DNA of 64,000 nt from Plebeiibacterium sediminum (GCF_026013605.1 NZ_JAPDPJ010000001.1:248001-312000), one strand, 5' to 3'; positions 9,038 to 19,789 are shown, numbered from the stretch's first letter. The notes: a model not told the origin generated them from the sequence alone. Made by a program: numbers and translations.

Positions 9038-10510
9038 ATGACTAAAGAAATTTATATATATAATACCTTATCCAGATCAAAAGAAAAGTTTGAAAGTTTA
9101 ACTCCTGGCAAAGTAGGTTTATACGTATGTGGACCTACTGTATACGGCGATCCACACTTAGGACATGCAAGGCCTGCTATTACTTTTGATTTGCTTTCGC
9201 GTTTGCTTAGACACTTGGATTACAAGGTAAGATATGTAAGAAACATTACAGATGTTGGTCATCTTGAAAACGATGCTGACGAGGGTGAAGACAAAATTGC
9301 AAAAAAAGCAAAGCTGGATGAATTGGAACCTATGGAAGTGGTACAATACTATACTGACAGGTACCATGATTACATGCAAATGCTGAATGTAAAAAGTCCA
9401 AGTATTGAACCCAGAGCTTCTGGTCATATTATAGAGCAACAGGAAGTAATTAAAAATATATTAGAAAAAGGCTATGCATACGAAAGCAATGGCTCTATAT
9501 ATTTTGATGTAAAAAAGTATGATCAGGATTTTCCTTACGGTATTTTATCCGGTAGAAAGATTGAAGACCTGATATCGAATACAAGAAACCTGGACGGCCA
9601 AAGTGAAAAACGTGATGCTTTAGATTTTGCTTTATGGAAAAAAGCAGCTCCGGAACATATTATGCGATGGCCGTCTCCCTGGAGTGATGGTTTCCCTGGC
9701 TGGCATTTAGAATGTTCTGCAATGAGCAAAAAATATCTTGGTGAGCAGTTTGATATACATGGTGGTGGTATGGATCTTTTATTCCCACATCACGAATGTG
9801 AAATTGCACAAAGTACCGTAGCTAATGGTCATACTCCGGCTAAATACTGGATGCACAATAATATGATTACAATTGGTGGCCAAAAGATGGGCAAATCATT
9901 AGGTAATTTTATTACGCTTGAGCAATTTTTTACAGGTAACCATGAAAAACTAGAGAAAGCATATAGCCCTATGACTATTCGCTTTTTCATATTGCAAGCT
10001 CATTACAGAAGCACTTTAGATTTTGGAAACGAAGCACTTCAAGCTGCAGAAAAAGGTTTAGAAAGATTAAACGAAGCGATATTAAATCTTGATAAAATTT
10101 CTGCATCAACTGAAACAACATTTTCTATTGAAGAGTTTGAAAATAAATGTTATTCAGCAATATGCGACGACTTAAACAGTCCTATTTTAATTGCTAACTT
10201 ATTTGAAGGTGTTAAGCATATCAATAATTTGCTTGCCAGCAATTTAAAAATATCAGCACAAGATCTGGATCATTTTAAAAACTTAATGAAACTATTTGTA
10301 AATGACATTCTTGGTTTAACTCAGGAAGGAAAGGCAGATAGCGGAGCAGACAGTAAGCTTGATGATGTAATGAATTTATTACTTCAGTTAAGATCTGATG
10401 CCAAAGCAAATAAGGATTGGGGTACCGCTGATAAAATTAGAAATGAACTTCAGAACCTCGGTTTTGTTGTTAAAGACGGTGCTGAAGGTGCCTCTTGGGA
10501 ATTAAAATAA
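9038..10510 (+). CDS. cysS: Cysteinyl-tRNA synthetase
   Basis: A 490-residue class I aminoacyl-tRNA synthetase that charges tRNA-Cys. The HIGH-type motif is PHLGHARP, and LYVCGPTVY holds the first zinc Cys (residue 31). WHLECSAMS and the HHECEIAQS segment give the remaining zinc ligands. KMGKSLGN is the KMSKS loop. The C-terminal DALR and anticodon-binding parts are complete. The gene stands at the head of a probable three-gene operon with the glutaminyl cyclase (5-base gap) and rnhB. Confidence 0.97.
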   Translation: MTKEIYIYNTLSRSKEKFESLTPGKVGLYVCGPTVYGDPHLGHARPAITFDLLSRLLRHLDYKVRYVRNITDVGHLENDADEGEDKIAKKAKLDELEPMEVVQYYTDRYHDYMQMLNVKSPSIEPRASGHIIEQQEVIKNILEKGYAYESNGSIYFDVKKYDQDFPYGILSGRKIEDLISNTRNLDGQSEKRDALDFALWKKAAPEHIMRWPSPWSDGFPGWHLECSAMSKKYLGEQFDIHGGGMDLLFPHHECEIAQSTVANGHTPAKYWMHNNMITIGGQKMGKSLGNFITLEQFFTGNHEKLEKAYSPMTIRFFILQAHYRSTLDFGNEALQAAEKGLERLNEAILNLDKISASTETTFSIEEFENKCYSAICDDLNSPILIANLFEGVKHINNLLASNLKISAQDLDHFKNLMKLFVNDILGLTQEGKADSGADSKLDDVMNLLLQLRSDAKANKDWGTADKIRNELQNLGFVVKDGAEGASWELK

Positions 10511-10515
10511 ACATT

Positions 10516-11505
10516 ATGTTGAAATATATTACGCTTATTACGCTTACTATCATTTTTGGATGCAATTCAAACAATGCCAAAACAAATATAGCTGGCGAAA
10601 AAGTTAAGAAACAAAAGGCAATTAAAGTACCATCATTTAACGCTGATTCAGCTTACCAGTATGTTGATGCTCAGGTAGCTTTTGGTCCTCGTGTTCCAAA
10701 CACTGAAGCTCATACAAAGTGTGCAGAATATTTATCTTCAAAACTTGAGGAGTTTGGAGCTGACGTTATTGTTCAGGAAGCTCAGTTAATAGCTTTTGAC
10801 AATAAAGTATTAAATGCTAAAAACATCATTGGTCAATATAATCCAAAAATAAAAAACAGAGTAATGTTGTTTGCTCATTGGGATTCAAGACCTTTTGCTG
10901 ACCATTGTGAAGATCCTGCAAAAAGAAATGATCCTATTTTAGGAGCAAACGATGGAGCAAGTGGCGTTGGAGTACTTTTGGAAGTTGCCCGATGTTTAAA
11001 GAACGATACATTACCCATTGGTATAGATATTATCTTTTTTGATGCTGAAGATTATGGTATTCCTGATCATCTTGATGTACAATGGAAGCCAGATACATGG
11101 TGTTTAGGTTCTCAGTATTGGAGTAAAAATCCTCACACTCCGGATTACTATGCTCAATATGGTATTTTATTGGATATGGTTGGTGCACCACAAGCAACGT
11201 TCTATCAGGAGCAACAATCATTACAATTTGCACCTCGCATTGTCAAAAAAGTTTGGAATACAGCTAATGATATAGGTTTTGGAAACTACTTTATCTACGA
11301 TAAAGGCGGTGCTATTACAGATGATCATGTTTATGTAAACAATATCAGAGGTATTCCTTGTATTGATATTATTCAATATGATCCATCAACAAACTCAAGT
11401 TTTGGTAGTTATTGGCATACGCATAAAGATAATATGGATGTTATTGACAGAAATACAATGAAAGCAGTGGGACAAACATTATTACATGTAATTTACAACG
11501 AATAA
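10516..11505 (+). CDS. Glutaminyl-peptide cyclotransferase lipoprotein, M28 fold
   Basis: About 329 residues from ATG 10516; an earlier in-frame start inside cysS is unlikely because 10516 gives a clean lipoprotein signal ending in IFGC. The M28-like zinc fold carries the single-zinc ligands expected of glutaminyl cyclases: Asp146 in GANDGASGVG, Glu178 in FFDAEDYG and His301 in HTHKDN. FAHWDSRPFADH is also typical. The family turns N-terminal Gln into pyroglutamate. In Bacteroidota such enzymes are known to act on exported proteins whose new N-terminus after signal cleavage is Gln. A generic M28 aminopeptidase is less likely because the second metal set is not evident. It sits between cysS and rnhB. 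Confidence 0.85.
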   Translation: MLKYITLITLTIIFGCNSNNAKTNIAGEKVKKQKAIKVPSFNADSAYQYVDAQVAFGPRVPNTEAHTKCAEYLSSKLEEFGADVIVQEAQLIAFDNKVLNAKNIIGQYNPKIKNRVMLFAHWDSRPFADHCEDPAKRNDPILGANDGASGVGVLLEVARCLKNDTLPIGIDIIFFDAEDYGIPDHLDVQWKPDTWCLGSQYWSKNPHTPDYYAQYGILLDMVGAPQATFYQEQQSLQFAPRIVKKVWNTANDIGFGNYFIYDKGGAITDDHVYVNNIRGIPCIDIIQYDPSTNSSFGSYWHTHKDNMDVIDRNTMKAVGQTLLHVIYNE

Positions 11506-11508
11506 AAA

Positions 11509-12117
11509 ATGAAGTTTAAATTACAGGAATACCTACATAAAGATAAAATTGAAGCAGGGTGCGACGAAGCCGGAAGAGGTTGTTTGGCAGGACCTGTTGT
11601 TGCTGCAGCAGTAATACTTCCACGAGGTTTTCAGCATCCTTTATTAAATGACTCCAAACAACTTACTGAAAAACAACGTCAGAAATTGCGCCCTATAATT
11701 GAACAGGAAGCTATTGCCTGGGCTGTTTCAATTGTTGACAATAATGAAGTTGATGAAATAAATGTATTAAACGCTTCCATAACAGGTATGCAAAGAGCAG
11801 TTGAAAACCTTAATGAAAAGCCGGAACATTTATTAATTGACGGAAATAAATTTAAACCATACAAAGATATTCTTCACACTTGCATCGTAAAAGGTGATGC
11901 TAAATTTATGAATATAGCTGCTGCTAGTATACTTGCAAAAACTCACAGAGATGAGTTAATGGAAAATTACGCTACTGAATTTCCAGGATATGATTGGGAG
12001 AAAAATAAAGGCTATCCTACAAAAGCCCACAGAGCAGCTATTGAAAAACTAGGAATTACTCCACTTCACCGACAATCATTTAAATTGTTAGACACCCAGT
12101 TAAAATTGGAACTTTAA
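11509..12117 (+). CDS. rnhB: Ribonuclease HII
   Basis: A 202-residue nuclease that removes ribonucleotides and RNA primers from RNA/DNA hybrids. [18 protein letters not shown] contains the catalytic DEAGRG motif. [15 protein letters not shown] and [18 protein letters not shown] supply the other conserved acids and the Lys/Asp pair. [18 protein letters not shown] is the usual C-terminal signature. It starts three bases after the preceding stop codon and is surely cotranscribed with it. No terminator hairpin is visible after it. Confidence 0.97.
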   Translation: MKFKLQEYLHKDKIEAGCDEAGRGCLAGPVVAAAVILPRGFQHPLLNDSKQLTEKQRQKLRPIIEQEAIAWAVSIVDNNEVDEINVLNASITGMQRAVENLNEKPEHLLIDGNKFKPYKDILHTCIVKGDAKFMNIAAASILAKTHRDELMENYATEFPGYDWEKNKGYPTKAHRAAIEKLGITPLHRQSFKLLDTQLKLEL

Positions 12118-12241
12118 GATCTGTTTTTCGTATTAAAAAACTAATTATCATTGTTTTTATATTAGAAACTTTGTTATTTTACTCGCTTTCCATATAATGG
12201 GGAATTTTGTCTTGTCGGGATTTTTTAAAAAGATTTATTAA

Positions 12242-14401
12242 ATGAGAAAATTAGTTGTACTATTCATTGCAATAGTAATGAGTCTTGGTAATACAGCCAG
12301 GGCTGATGAGGGGATGTGGCTTCTACCATTGATATCGAAGCTAAATATTAATCAGATGAAGGAGATGGGTTTGAAGCTTTCTGCTGAGGACATCTATAGT
12401 ATTAATAACTCCAGCTTAAAAGATGCTGTTGTTATTTTTGGAGGAGGTTGTACAGGTGAATTAATATCTGACCAAGGTTTAATATTAACCAACCACCACT
12501 GTGGATATGAAAGTATTCAAAAGTTAAGTTCTGTTGATCACAATTACCTTAAAGATGGTTTCTGGGCAAAATCAAAAGAAGAAGAATTACCAGCAGAGGG
12601 TTTATCTGTAACATTTCTTAAAAGAATGGATGATGTTACTGATCAGGTTTTAAATGGTGTTTCTGATGATTTATCTTCAGAAGACAGAGAGAAATTAATT
12701 GCTGAAAATACTGCAGAAATCATCAAAACTGCCTCTGAAAACAACAACTACACAGTAAGAGTTCAGGATTATTTTGAAGGGAACCAATACTTTTTAATTA
12801 TATATGAAAAATATACAGATGTAAGATTTGTTGGAGCACCTCCTTCATCAATCGGTAAATTTGGTTTTGATACTGATAACTGGATGTGGCCTCGTCACAC
12901 TGGTGATTTTAGCATGTTTAGAGTATATGCTGATAAAGATGGGAAACCAGCAAGTTACTCAACTGAAAATGTTCCTTTAAAACCAAAACATCACCTACCT
13001 GTATCTTTAAAAGGTGTGGAAAAAGAAGACTTTGCCATGACTATTGGTTTTCCAGGAAGCACAAGTCGTTATCTTACTTCATGGGGAATTAAAGAACGTA
13101 TGGATATTGATAATGATTCACGAATTATCCCTCGTGGCATTAAACAAGACATCTGGCATGAAGGTATGATGGCTAGTGAAAAAGTTAACATTCAGTATGC
13201 ATCTAAATTTAGCCGTAGTTCAAATTACTGGAAAAACAGTATTGGAATGAACCGTGGTCTTGAGAAATTACATGTAATTAGTAAAAAGCAAGCTATTGAA
13301 GATGAATTTTCTAAATGGGTAAATGCTTCTGAAAATAGAAAAAAAGAATACGGTGATGTTTTAGCAAATCTAGAAACTACATATTCTAAGAGAGCCGGAG
13401 AAAAGAAAGCATATAGCTATCTTGTTGAATGTATGTTGAGAGGAACTGAAATTATTAATTTTGGAACTGGTGCATTCAGACTTCAAAGAGAATTAGCTTC
13501 AGAAACAGAAGACCAGGATAAGATCAATGCTGCTATTGAAAGTATTAAAGCAAGCATGGGTGCTTTCTACAAAGATTATAGCGTAACAACAGATCACAAA
13601 GTTTATGCAACAATGCTTAAACTATATTTCGACAAAATTGAAAAAAAATACCATCCATCATTCTTAGAAGATGTTGTTGTTAAGAAATTCAAAGGTGATT
13701 TTAACAAATATGCAGATTACGTATTTAAAAAATCCATCTTTGTAGATCAAGAAAAATTGGAAGCATTTCTTGCTAATCCAAAACTAAAAACGCTTGAGAA
13801 TGATCCTGTAATGATTGCTGCAGAATCTGTTATTGATACATACAGAGTTTTATACTTAAGCTTAAGAACTTACAATAAATCAGAGTCTGAAAACAATCGT
13901 TTATTCTTAAAAGGATTAATGGAGATGAATCCTGATAAAGTATTTTATCCGGATGCAAACTTCACAATGCGATTAAGCTACGGTAAAGTTGGTGATTATG
14001 CTCCTAAAGATGCCGTAATTTATAAGCACTACACTACTTTAGCTGGTGTAATGGAAAAAGAACAACCAGGTAATTATGAATTTGAGGTTCCTGCAAAACT
14101 TAAAGAACTATATAACGAAAAAGACTATGGTCAATATGCTGATAAAGATGGTTCATTAAGAGTTTGTTTTACTACCAACAACGATATTACTGGAGGTAAC
14201 TCTGGTAGTCCGGTTATTAACGCAAACGGGGAGTTATTTGGATTAGCATTTGACGGCAACTGGGAAGCCATGAGCGGTGATATTGCTTTTGAAACTGAAC
14301 TTCAAAAATGTATCAACGTTGACATTAGATATGTTCTGTTTATTATTGATAAATATGCAGGTGCAAAAAATCTAATTGAAGAAATGACTATTGTAAAATA
14401 A
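12242..14401 (+). CDS. S46 family dipeptidyl-peptidase, DPP7-like
   Basis: A 719-residue secreted serine exopeptidase with an N-terminal signal peptide and the mature start ADEGMWLL. The triad is visible as LTNHHCGYE (His85/86 region), DTDNWMWPRHTGDF (Asp) and TGGNSGSPV (Ser). The C-terminal specificity loop reads LAFDGNWEAMSGD. Gly at this place is associated with DPP7, which prefers hydrophobic P1 residues, whereas DPP11 (Asp/Glu) has Arg there, so DPP7 is favoured. It would release dipeptides from peptides in the periplasm and feed amino-acid fermentation. It stands as a single gene with its own terminator. Confidence 0.9.
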   Translation: MRKLVVLFIAIVMSLGNTARADEGMWLLPLISKLNINQMKEMGLKLSAEDIYSINNSSLKDAVVIFGGGCTGELISDQGLILTNHHCGYESIQKLSSVDHNYLKDGFWAKSKEEELPAEGLSVTFLKRMDDVTDQVLNGVSDDLSSEDREKLIAENTAEIIKTASENNNYTVRVQDYFEGNQYFLIIYEKYTDVRFVGAPPSSIGKFGFDTDNWMWPRHTGDFSMFRVYADKDGKPASYSTENVPLKPKHHLPVSLKGVEKEDFAMTIGFPGSTSRYLTSWGIKERMDIDNDSRIIPRGIKQDIWHEGMMASEKVNIQYASKFSRSSNYWKNSIGMNRGLEKLHVISKKQAIEDEFSKWVNASENRKKEYGDVLANLETTYSKRAGEKKAYSYLVECMLRGTEIINFGTGAFRLQRELASETEDQDKINAAIESIKASMGAFYKDYSVTTDHKVYATMLKLYFDKIEKKYHPSFLEDVVVKKFKGDFNKYADYVFKKSIFVDQEKLEAFLANPKLKTLENDPVMIAAESVIDTYRVLYLSLRTYNKSESENNRLFLKGLMEMNPDKVFYPDANFTMRLSYGKVGDYAPKDAVIYKHYTTLAGVMEKEQPGNYEFEVPAKLKELYNEKDYGQYADKDGSLRVCFTTNNDITGGNSGSPVINANGELFGLAFDGNWEAMSGDIAFETELQKCINVDIRYVLFIIDKYAGAKNLIEEMTIVK

Positions 14402-14423
14402 TTATTTTCAAATAAATAAAACT

Positions 14424-14457
14424 AAGGTTGGATATTGATTATATCCAACCTTTTTTT
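14424..14457 (+). terminator. Terminator of the S46 peptidase gene
   Basis: AAGGTTGGATAT (14424-14435) and ATATCCAACCTT (14441-14452) form a perfect 12-bp stem with a 5-base loop, and the T-run reaches 14457. Confidence 0.92.
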
Positions 14458-14564
14458 GTTATAACAACAATAATAAAAAGATCAAAGTTTAAGAAAATGG
14501 ATAATTAAGTATTATATTTACTTCTATCTTTAATTTCTGATTCAACTCTAAAAAGCATTGCCTT

Positions 14565-16793
14565 ATGTTTCAATTAACCGACCAGGCTCAACTCACAACC
14601 AGATTTATAAATAATACCAATCAAAATATATTTTTAACAGGTAAAGCAGGAACAGGTAAAACAACCTTACTAAGAAACATTCAAAAAAATACGCACAAAA
14701 GTGTTGTTGTTGCTGCACCTACAGGAATTGCAGCAATTAATGCAGAGGGAGTAACGCTTCATTCACTATTCCAGCTTCCGTTTGGCGCGTTTGTTCCTGA
14801 CAATAATGCACTGAATAACGCTTCTGTAAATACACTAATTAATACGCCTCGAAGTTTATTAAGCAATATTAAACTGCACAAAAACAAGCGTAATATGCTT
14901 AAAAAAATGGAGCTTTTAATTATTGATGAAGTCAGTATGCTCAGGGCTGATATCTTGGACTCCATTGATCTTATTCTACGATCAGTAAGAAGAAAAAGAG
15001 AGGTTCCTTTTGGTGGTGTTCAGGTAATGTTTATTGGTGATATGTTGCAACTTCCTCCTGTTGTTAAGGATCAGGAATGGAATTTTCTATCGCCATATTA
15101 TCCTAACGCATTTTTCTTTAATGCTCAGGTATTAAGAAACAACCCTCCCATTTACATTGAACTAGAAAAAATATATCGCCAGTCTGATCAACGTTTTGTT
15201 GAGCTTTTAAATAATCTGCGGGATAATAAAATTAACAATGATGACATTAATCTATTAAATAAATATTACAAACCTGATTATATTCAGAAACCTGATGATG
15301 GTGTTATTCTGTTGACAACTCACAATAGATTAGCCAACGAGAAAAATCAAAAAGCTCTAAATGAAATCACATCCAAATCCGTATTTTTTAATGCTGAGAT
15401 TACTGGAGATTTTAATGAGTTTAGTTATCCTACTGATGATAAATTAGAACTAAAACTCGGAGCTCAGGTAATGTTTACAAAAAATGATTATTCCGGAGAA
15501 CAACGGTATTTTAACGGCAAAATTGGTATTATATCAAAATTAAATAAAGAGGAAATAGAAGTTAGCTTTCCTGACAAATCAGAGCCTGCCCTGGTCGAAC
15601 CATATATCTGGGAGAACAAAAAATTTTCGGTTAATAAAGATACTAACGAAATTGAAGAAGAAACAGTTGGAACTTTTAAGCAATATCCATTAAAACTAGC
15701 ATGGGCTATTACTGTTCATAAAAGCCAGGGCCTCACATTTAGCAAAGCAATTATTGATGTTCAAAATGCTTTTGCTCCGGGGCAGATTTATGTAGCTCTT
15801 TCAAGACTGAGCACTTTAGATGGATTAATTTTAACCTCCCCAATTCCACAAAACGGAATACAAATAGATAGCTCATTGGATGATTTTTCAAAACAGAAAA
15901 AATCAACAACGGATTTAATGCCCTTATTGGATACCTCAGCTAAAAGATATTTCAATGAGTTTGTATTAAGAGCTTTTGATTTTTCTGACCTAACACAAGA
16001 ACTAAGTATTCACCTGTCAGGTTACACCAAAAGCGAAAAACGATCAGCAAAACAACTATATAAGGAATGGGCCCAAAACTTATTAAAAGAAACAACCCCT
16101 CTAAAATCGGTTGGAGACTCATTTAGAGTTCAAGTATATAAGATTATTAATTCAGGAGATGAAAATTACTTACAAGTTTTACTTGAACGAGTGAATAAAG
16201 CCTGTGAATATTTTGAGCCTCTGATTAAAAATCTGCATGACCAGATTCGTTCAACTTGCAATGAACTTAGAGGTTCAAAAGGAACAAAAGCATATTATAA
16301 TGAATTGGTAGATTTGTCAAATCTATACTATGGACAATTACAATTAATATATAAAGCACAAACACTACTAAAGTCATCTATTGATGGTACAGATTTCAGT
16401 AAAGAGCAAATTAAAAATCCAGAATTTGCGGAAACAAGAACAGAAGAACCTAAAAACCGAAAGAAGGCCTCATTAAAACAACCCAAAGAAAAAAGGCCGG
16501 ATACTAAACTTGTTACTTTCGAACTGTATAACGCTGGGAAATCCATAGACGAAATTGCCAAGGAACGGTCATTAACTTCAGGAACTATTGAAGGCCATTT
16601 AGCTCATTACATTCAATTAGGGCAGTTAGACATTGCTGACTTTATTGACAAGGAAAAAGTGAATATGATTGAGAAAGAAATTCATAAACAAGATACTTTT
16701 GCACTCAATCCATTAAAAGAAAAGTTAGGCAACAAAGCAACATATGGCGAAATTAGATTGGTTGTGGCACATATGTCAAAAGATACTAATTAA
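14565..16793 (+). CDS. PIF1-like superfamily 1 DNA helicase with C-terminal HTH
   Basis: A 742-residue helicase. Walker A is GKAGTGKTTLL near residue 30, Walker B is LLIIDEVSML near 125, and motif III is FIGDMLQLPPV. The C-terminal helicase motif LAWAITVHKSQGLTF near 375 is typical of PIF1/RecD-type enzymes. Residues about 660-700 (VTFELYNAGKSIDEIAKER...) look like the HTH_40 winged helix found at the end of many bacterial helicases. A charged linker near 625-650 joins the parts. It is expected to unwind DNA, perhaps at G-quadruplexes or stalled forks. It stands alone between a terminator and an AraC gene. Confidence 0.88.
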   Translation: MFQLTDQAQLTTRFINNTNQNIFLTGKAGTGKTTLLRNIQKNTHKSVVVAAPTGIAAINAEGVTLHSLFQLPFGAFVPDNNALNNASVNTLINTPRSLLSNIKLHKNKRNMLKKMELLIIDEVSMLRADILDSIDLILRSVRRKREVPFGGVQVMFIGDMLQLPPVVKDQEWNFLSPYYPNAFFFNAQVLRNNPPIYIELEKIYRQSDQRFVELLNNLRDNKINNDDINLLNKYYKPDYIQKPDDGVILLTTHNRLANEKNQKALNEITSKSVFFNAEITGDFNEFSYPTDDKLELKLGAQVMFTKNDYSGEQRYFNGKIGIISKLNKEEIEVSFPDKSEPALVEPYIWENKKFSVNKDTNEIEEETVGTFKQYPLKLAWAITVHKSQGLTFSKAIIDVQNAFAPGQIYVALSRLSTLDGLILTSPIPQNGIQIDSSLDDFSKQKKSTTDLMPLLDTSAKRYFNEFVLRAFDFSDLTQELSIHLSGYTKSEKRSAKQLYKEWAQNLLKETTPLKSVGDSFRVQVYKIINSGDENYLQVLLERVNKACEYFEPLIKNLHDQIRSTCNELRGSKGTKAYYNELVDLSNLYYGQLQLIYKAQTLLKSSIDGTDFSKEQIKNPEFAETRTEEPKNRKKASLKQPKEKRPDTKLVTFELYNAGKSIDEIAKERSLTSGTIEGHLAHYIQLGQLDIADFIDKEKVNMIEKEIHKQDTFALNPLKEKLGNKATYGEIRLVVAHMSKDTN

Positions 16794-16841
16794 TAAATTG
16801 GTTGTTTTTATATCTTTAAGCATTATTTAGCAAGGGATTTA

Positions 16842-17723
16842 GTGACAACACCAAAACAAAATATTCCAACATACGGACTTCAGTCGTTCAGCCATCCGCA
16901 ATATGCAGGAAGGCAATTTCAGGTTGAAGTATTTGATGCTAACCGACATTTTCAGGTTAGCTATCCCCATCGTCATGATTTTTTCGAGGTTTTGTTTTTA
17001 CAAAAAGGATCTGGCTTTCATGTAATTGATAGTTCTAAATATAAAATTGAACCTCCCTGTATCTTTTTCATGTCTCCCGGGCAGGCTCACAAATTAGAAT
17101 TTTCAAGTGATATAGATGGTTATCTTTATATTTTTGCGGCTGAATATTATTTGTACGATAAAAACAATCAAAACCGACTTCTCGAATTTCCTTTTTTCTT
17201 TACCATTAATCAGGATAACCCACCCCTTCAGTTAACAAATGAGAACGATGCTCATTTTTTTAAACAACTCTTTATTAAAGCTATTAACGAAGTTGAAAAA
17301 GACATTATTAATACAGATTTAACGCGTTCATTATTAGATACCATATTAAATTACGCATCTTCTTTGTATAAAAATGAGGAACAAAAAATTGAAAAAGGGA
17401 AAGGCCATTTACTCGTAAAGCGCTTTTTTCAATTGGTAGAAGAAAATTATCAAAACAACATTAGTGTAAATCAATATGCCGAAATGTTGGCCATTACTCC
17501 CAACCATCTTACACAAACAATTAAACAATTAACTGGCAGAACCTCAAACGAAATTTTGCAGAGTAAACAAATTCTTGAAATCAAAAGATTACTAATACAC
17601 ACCAATCTATCAGTAACTCAAATTGCTGATGAACTTAACTTCAACGATCAGTCCTACTTCACTAAGTTCTTTAAAAAAGTCACAGGAACAACTCCAGGTA
17701 AATTCAGAGCAAAACACGCCTAA
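16842..17723 (+). CDS. AraC-family transcription regulator
   Basis: A 293-residue regulator starting at GTG 16842. The N-terminal part (about 20-170) is a cupin-type sensing domain with PHRHDFFEVLFLQKGSG and FFMSPGQAH. The C-terminal part (about 195-290) carries two helix-turn-helix units with the AraC signature NFNDQSYFTKFFKKVTGTTPGKFR. The ligand is unknown. The gene ends 257 bases before ilvC, but nothing in the sequence ties it to branched-chain amino-acid control. The 48-base gap after the helicase leaves little room for a promoter, so read-through is possible. Confidence 0.93.
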   Translation: MTTPKQNIPTYGLQSFSHPQYAGRQFQVEVFDANRHFQVSYPHRHDFFEVLFLQKGSGFHVIDSSKYKIEPPCIFFMSPGQAHKLEFSSDIDGYLYIFAAEYYLYDKNNQNRLLEFPFFFTINQDNPPLQLTNENDAHFFKQLFIKAINEVEKDIINTDLTRSLLDTILNYASSLYKNEEQKIEKGKGHLLVKRFFQLVEENYQNNISVNQYAEMLAITPNHLTQTIKQLTGRTSNEILQSKQILEIKRLLIHTNLSVTQIADELNFNDQSYFTKFFKKVTGTTPGKFRAKHA

Positions 17724-17860
17724 CCTTTTACAATACTGAATAATAACTCATATTCAAACTTACACTTCAAAAATCAATTCAAATTACAATCCATGAAAAG
17801 TACCTAATTATTGTGCTTTTGTAAATAATTAATTCAAAAAATTAGATGTTGATTTGTACC

Positions 17861-17899
17861 GTCATGATGTGTACCTTGCATATTGCAAAAATTCATGAC
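17861..17899 (+). promoter_or_regulatory. Nested inverted repeat in the ilvC upstream region
   Basis: GTCATGA (17861-17867) and TCATGAC (17893-17899) pair perfectly. Inside them lies a second palindrome, TTGCATATTGCAA at 17876-17888. TGTACC occurs twice, at 17855 and 17870. The layout could be an operator or a 5' UTR structure. No terminator-like hairpin or clear promoter is seen between here and ilvC. Confidence 0.35.
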
Positions 17900-17980
17900 A
17901 CTAAACATTACAGACTTTTAATAGTTTGTATGTGTAAGTGAATTAACAAAAAAATTATCAAATATTTTAAAATCATTACA

Positions 17981-19456
17981 ATGGCTAATTATTTTAACAC
18001 TTTACCGTTACGTGAGCAACTTAACCAATTAGGCGTTTGCGAATTCATGGATAACTCAGAATTTGCTGATGGAGTTGAAAAATTAAAAGGTAAAAAAATT
18101 GTAATCGTTGGTTGTGGGGCACAAGGTCTTAACCAAGGATTAAACATGAGAGACTCAGGTTTAGATGTATCTTATACACTACGTCCTGCTGCTATTGCAG
18201 AAAAACGTCAATCATGGAAAAATGCTACAGAAAATAATTTTGCTGTTGGTACATATGAGGAAATGATTCCTACTGCTGATATGGTAGTAAACCTTACTCC
18301 GGATAAACAACACTCAAATGTTGTAACTGAAGTAATGCCATTAATGAAAGAAGGAGCTACTCTTTCATATTCACATGGTTTTAACATTGTTGAAGAAGGA
18401 ATGCAAATTCGTAAAGACCTTACTGTTGTAATGGTTGCTCCTAAATCTCCGGGTTCTGAGGTTCGCGAAGAGTACAAAAGAGGATTTGGTGTTCCAACTC
18501 TTATCGCTGTTCACCCTGAAAATGATCCAAACGGAGACGGATTAGAAATCGCTAAAGCTTATGCTGCTGCAACTGGTGGTCACAGAGCTGGTGTTTTACG
18601 TTCTTCTTTTGTTGCTGAAGTTAAGTCTGACTTAATGGGAGAGCAAACTATACTTTGTGGTTTATTACAAACAGGTTCTATCCTTTGCTTCGACAAAATG
18701 GTTGAAAAAGGAATTGACAAAGGATACGCTTCAAAATTAATTCAATACGGATGGGAAGTTATCACTGAAGCTTTAAAAATTGGTGGTATCACTAACATGA
18801 TGGATCGTCTGTCAAACCCTGCTAAAATTGAAGCATTTAAAATTGCTGAAGAATTAAAAGTAATTATGCGTCCATTATTCCAAAAACATATGGATGATAT
18901 CATGAGTGGAGAATTCTCGTCAACAATGATGGAAGACTGGGCTAATGATGATAAAAACTTATTAGGATGGAGAGCTGCAACTGCAGAAACTGCATTTGAA
19001 AAAACTCCTGCTGGTGATATTGAAATTCCAGAGCAAGAATATTTTGACAATGCATTATTAATGGTTGCTTTTGTTAAGTCTGGTGTTGAATTAGCTTTTG
19101 AAACTATGACTGAAGCTGGAATCAAAGCTGAAAGCGCATATTATGAGTCACTACACGAAACTCCATTAATTGCAAACACTATTGCTCGTAAAAAATTATA
19201 CGAAATGAACCGTGTAATTTCAGATACTGCTGAATACGGATGTTACTTATTCGATCACGCTTGTAAACCATTATTAGCTGACTTTATGACTAAAGTTGAA
19301 ACTAATATTATTGGCAAAAACTTCAACGAAGGAATTGATGCAAGTGTTAACAACAAAGAACTAGTTGACATCAATGAAGAAATTCGTTTCCACGACATTG
19401 AATTAGTAGGAGCTGAATTACGTGATGCTATGACAGCAATGAAAGCAATTATCTAA
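17981..19456 (+). CDS. ilvC: Ketol-acid reductoisomerase, class II
   Basis: A 491-residue NADPH-dependent enzyme that isomerises and reduces acetolactate and acetohydroxybutyrate for valine, leucine and isoleucine. The N-terminus [18 protein letters not shown], the Rossmann motif [20 protein letters not shown] and the tandem C-terminal knotted domains, together with the length, identify the long class II form known from E. coli; most other bacteria carry a form of about 330 residues. It is not part of the ilvD operon: a terminator follows, and a new promoter starts the next transcript. Codon choice and AT content look like those of the neighbours. Confidence 0.97.
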   Translation: MANYFNTLPLREQLNQLGVCEFMDNSEFADGVEKLKGKKIVIVGCGAQGLNQGLNMRDSGLDVSYTLRPAAIAEKRQSWKNATENNFAVGTYEEMIPTADMVVNLTPDKQHSNVVTEVMPLMKEGATLSYSHGFNIVEEGMQIRKDLTVVMVAPKSPGSEVREEYKRGFGVPTLIAVHPENDPNGDGLEIAKAYAAATGGHRAGVLRSSFVAEVKSDLMGEQTILCGLLQTGSILCFDKMVEKGIDKGYASKLIQYGWEVITEALKIGGITNMMDRLSNPAKIEAFKIAEELKVIMRPLFQKHMDDIMSGEFSSTMMEDWANDDKNLLGWRAATAETAFEKTPAGDIEIPEQEYFDNALLMVAFVKSGVELAFETMTEAGIKAESAYYESLHETPLIANTIARKKLYEMNRVISDTAEYGCYLFDHACKPLLADFMTKVETNIIGKNFNEGIDASVNNKELVDINEEIRFHDIELVGAELRDAMTAMKAII

Positions 19457-19483
19457 TTGCCTTTCAATATATAGAAAGACCTT

Positions 19484-19518
19484 AAAGCCTGCTTTATTTT
19501 ATAAAGTGGGCTTTATTA
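19484..19518 (+). terminator. Probable terminator of ilvC
   Basis: AAAGCC (19484-19489) pairs with GGCTTT (19509-19514). Inside, CTTTA pairs with TAAAG around an AT-rich loop with one mismatch and one wobble. The tail TTTATTATT is a poor T-tract, so termination may be partial. Confidence 0.6.
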
Positions 19519-19727
19519 TTAAAAACACAATATTTCAAACATTTTGTTTTAATATACAAATGATGTTTGTCAGCAATTCATTTATGCTCTATTCCTTACA
19601 TGTTGATCATGCATAATAATTCACAAATACTGCATTAATTGGTAATAATATACAACTATTAATACAATTTTACTGACATTCTGATAGTTGAAGCGAAAAA
19701 ATATACATGATTTTTTTCATAATTTTT

Positions 19728-19757
19728 TTTGCGAATTAAAAAAAAGCTATACATTTG
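19728..19757 (+). promoter_or_regulatory. Bacteroidota-type promoter of the ilvD-leuB operon
   Basis: TTTG at 19728-19731 and TACATTTG at 19750-19757, 18 bases apart, match -33 TTTG and -7 TAnnTTTG. The leader peptide begins 33 bases after the -7 element. The spacing is one base shorter than at the his promoter. Confidence 0.7.
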
Positions 19758-19789
19758 TAAGCGTTGTTAATCGACTACGCAAAAACGAA

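Noticed and set aside
17846-17941. Possible 31-residue leader peptide upstream of ilvC
   Set aside because: The frame has scattered Ile/Leu/Val but no dense run and also many Cys, His and Lys. No terminator hairpin follows before ilvC, so attenuation is not supported.
18742-19125. 127-codon frame on the minus strand inside ilvC
   Set aside because: It lies wholly within a well conserved gene, has low-complexity Ser/Ile-rich composition and no family motif. It is a shadow frame.
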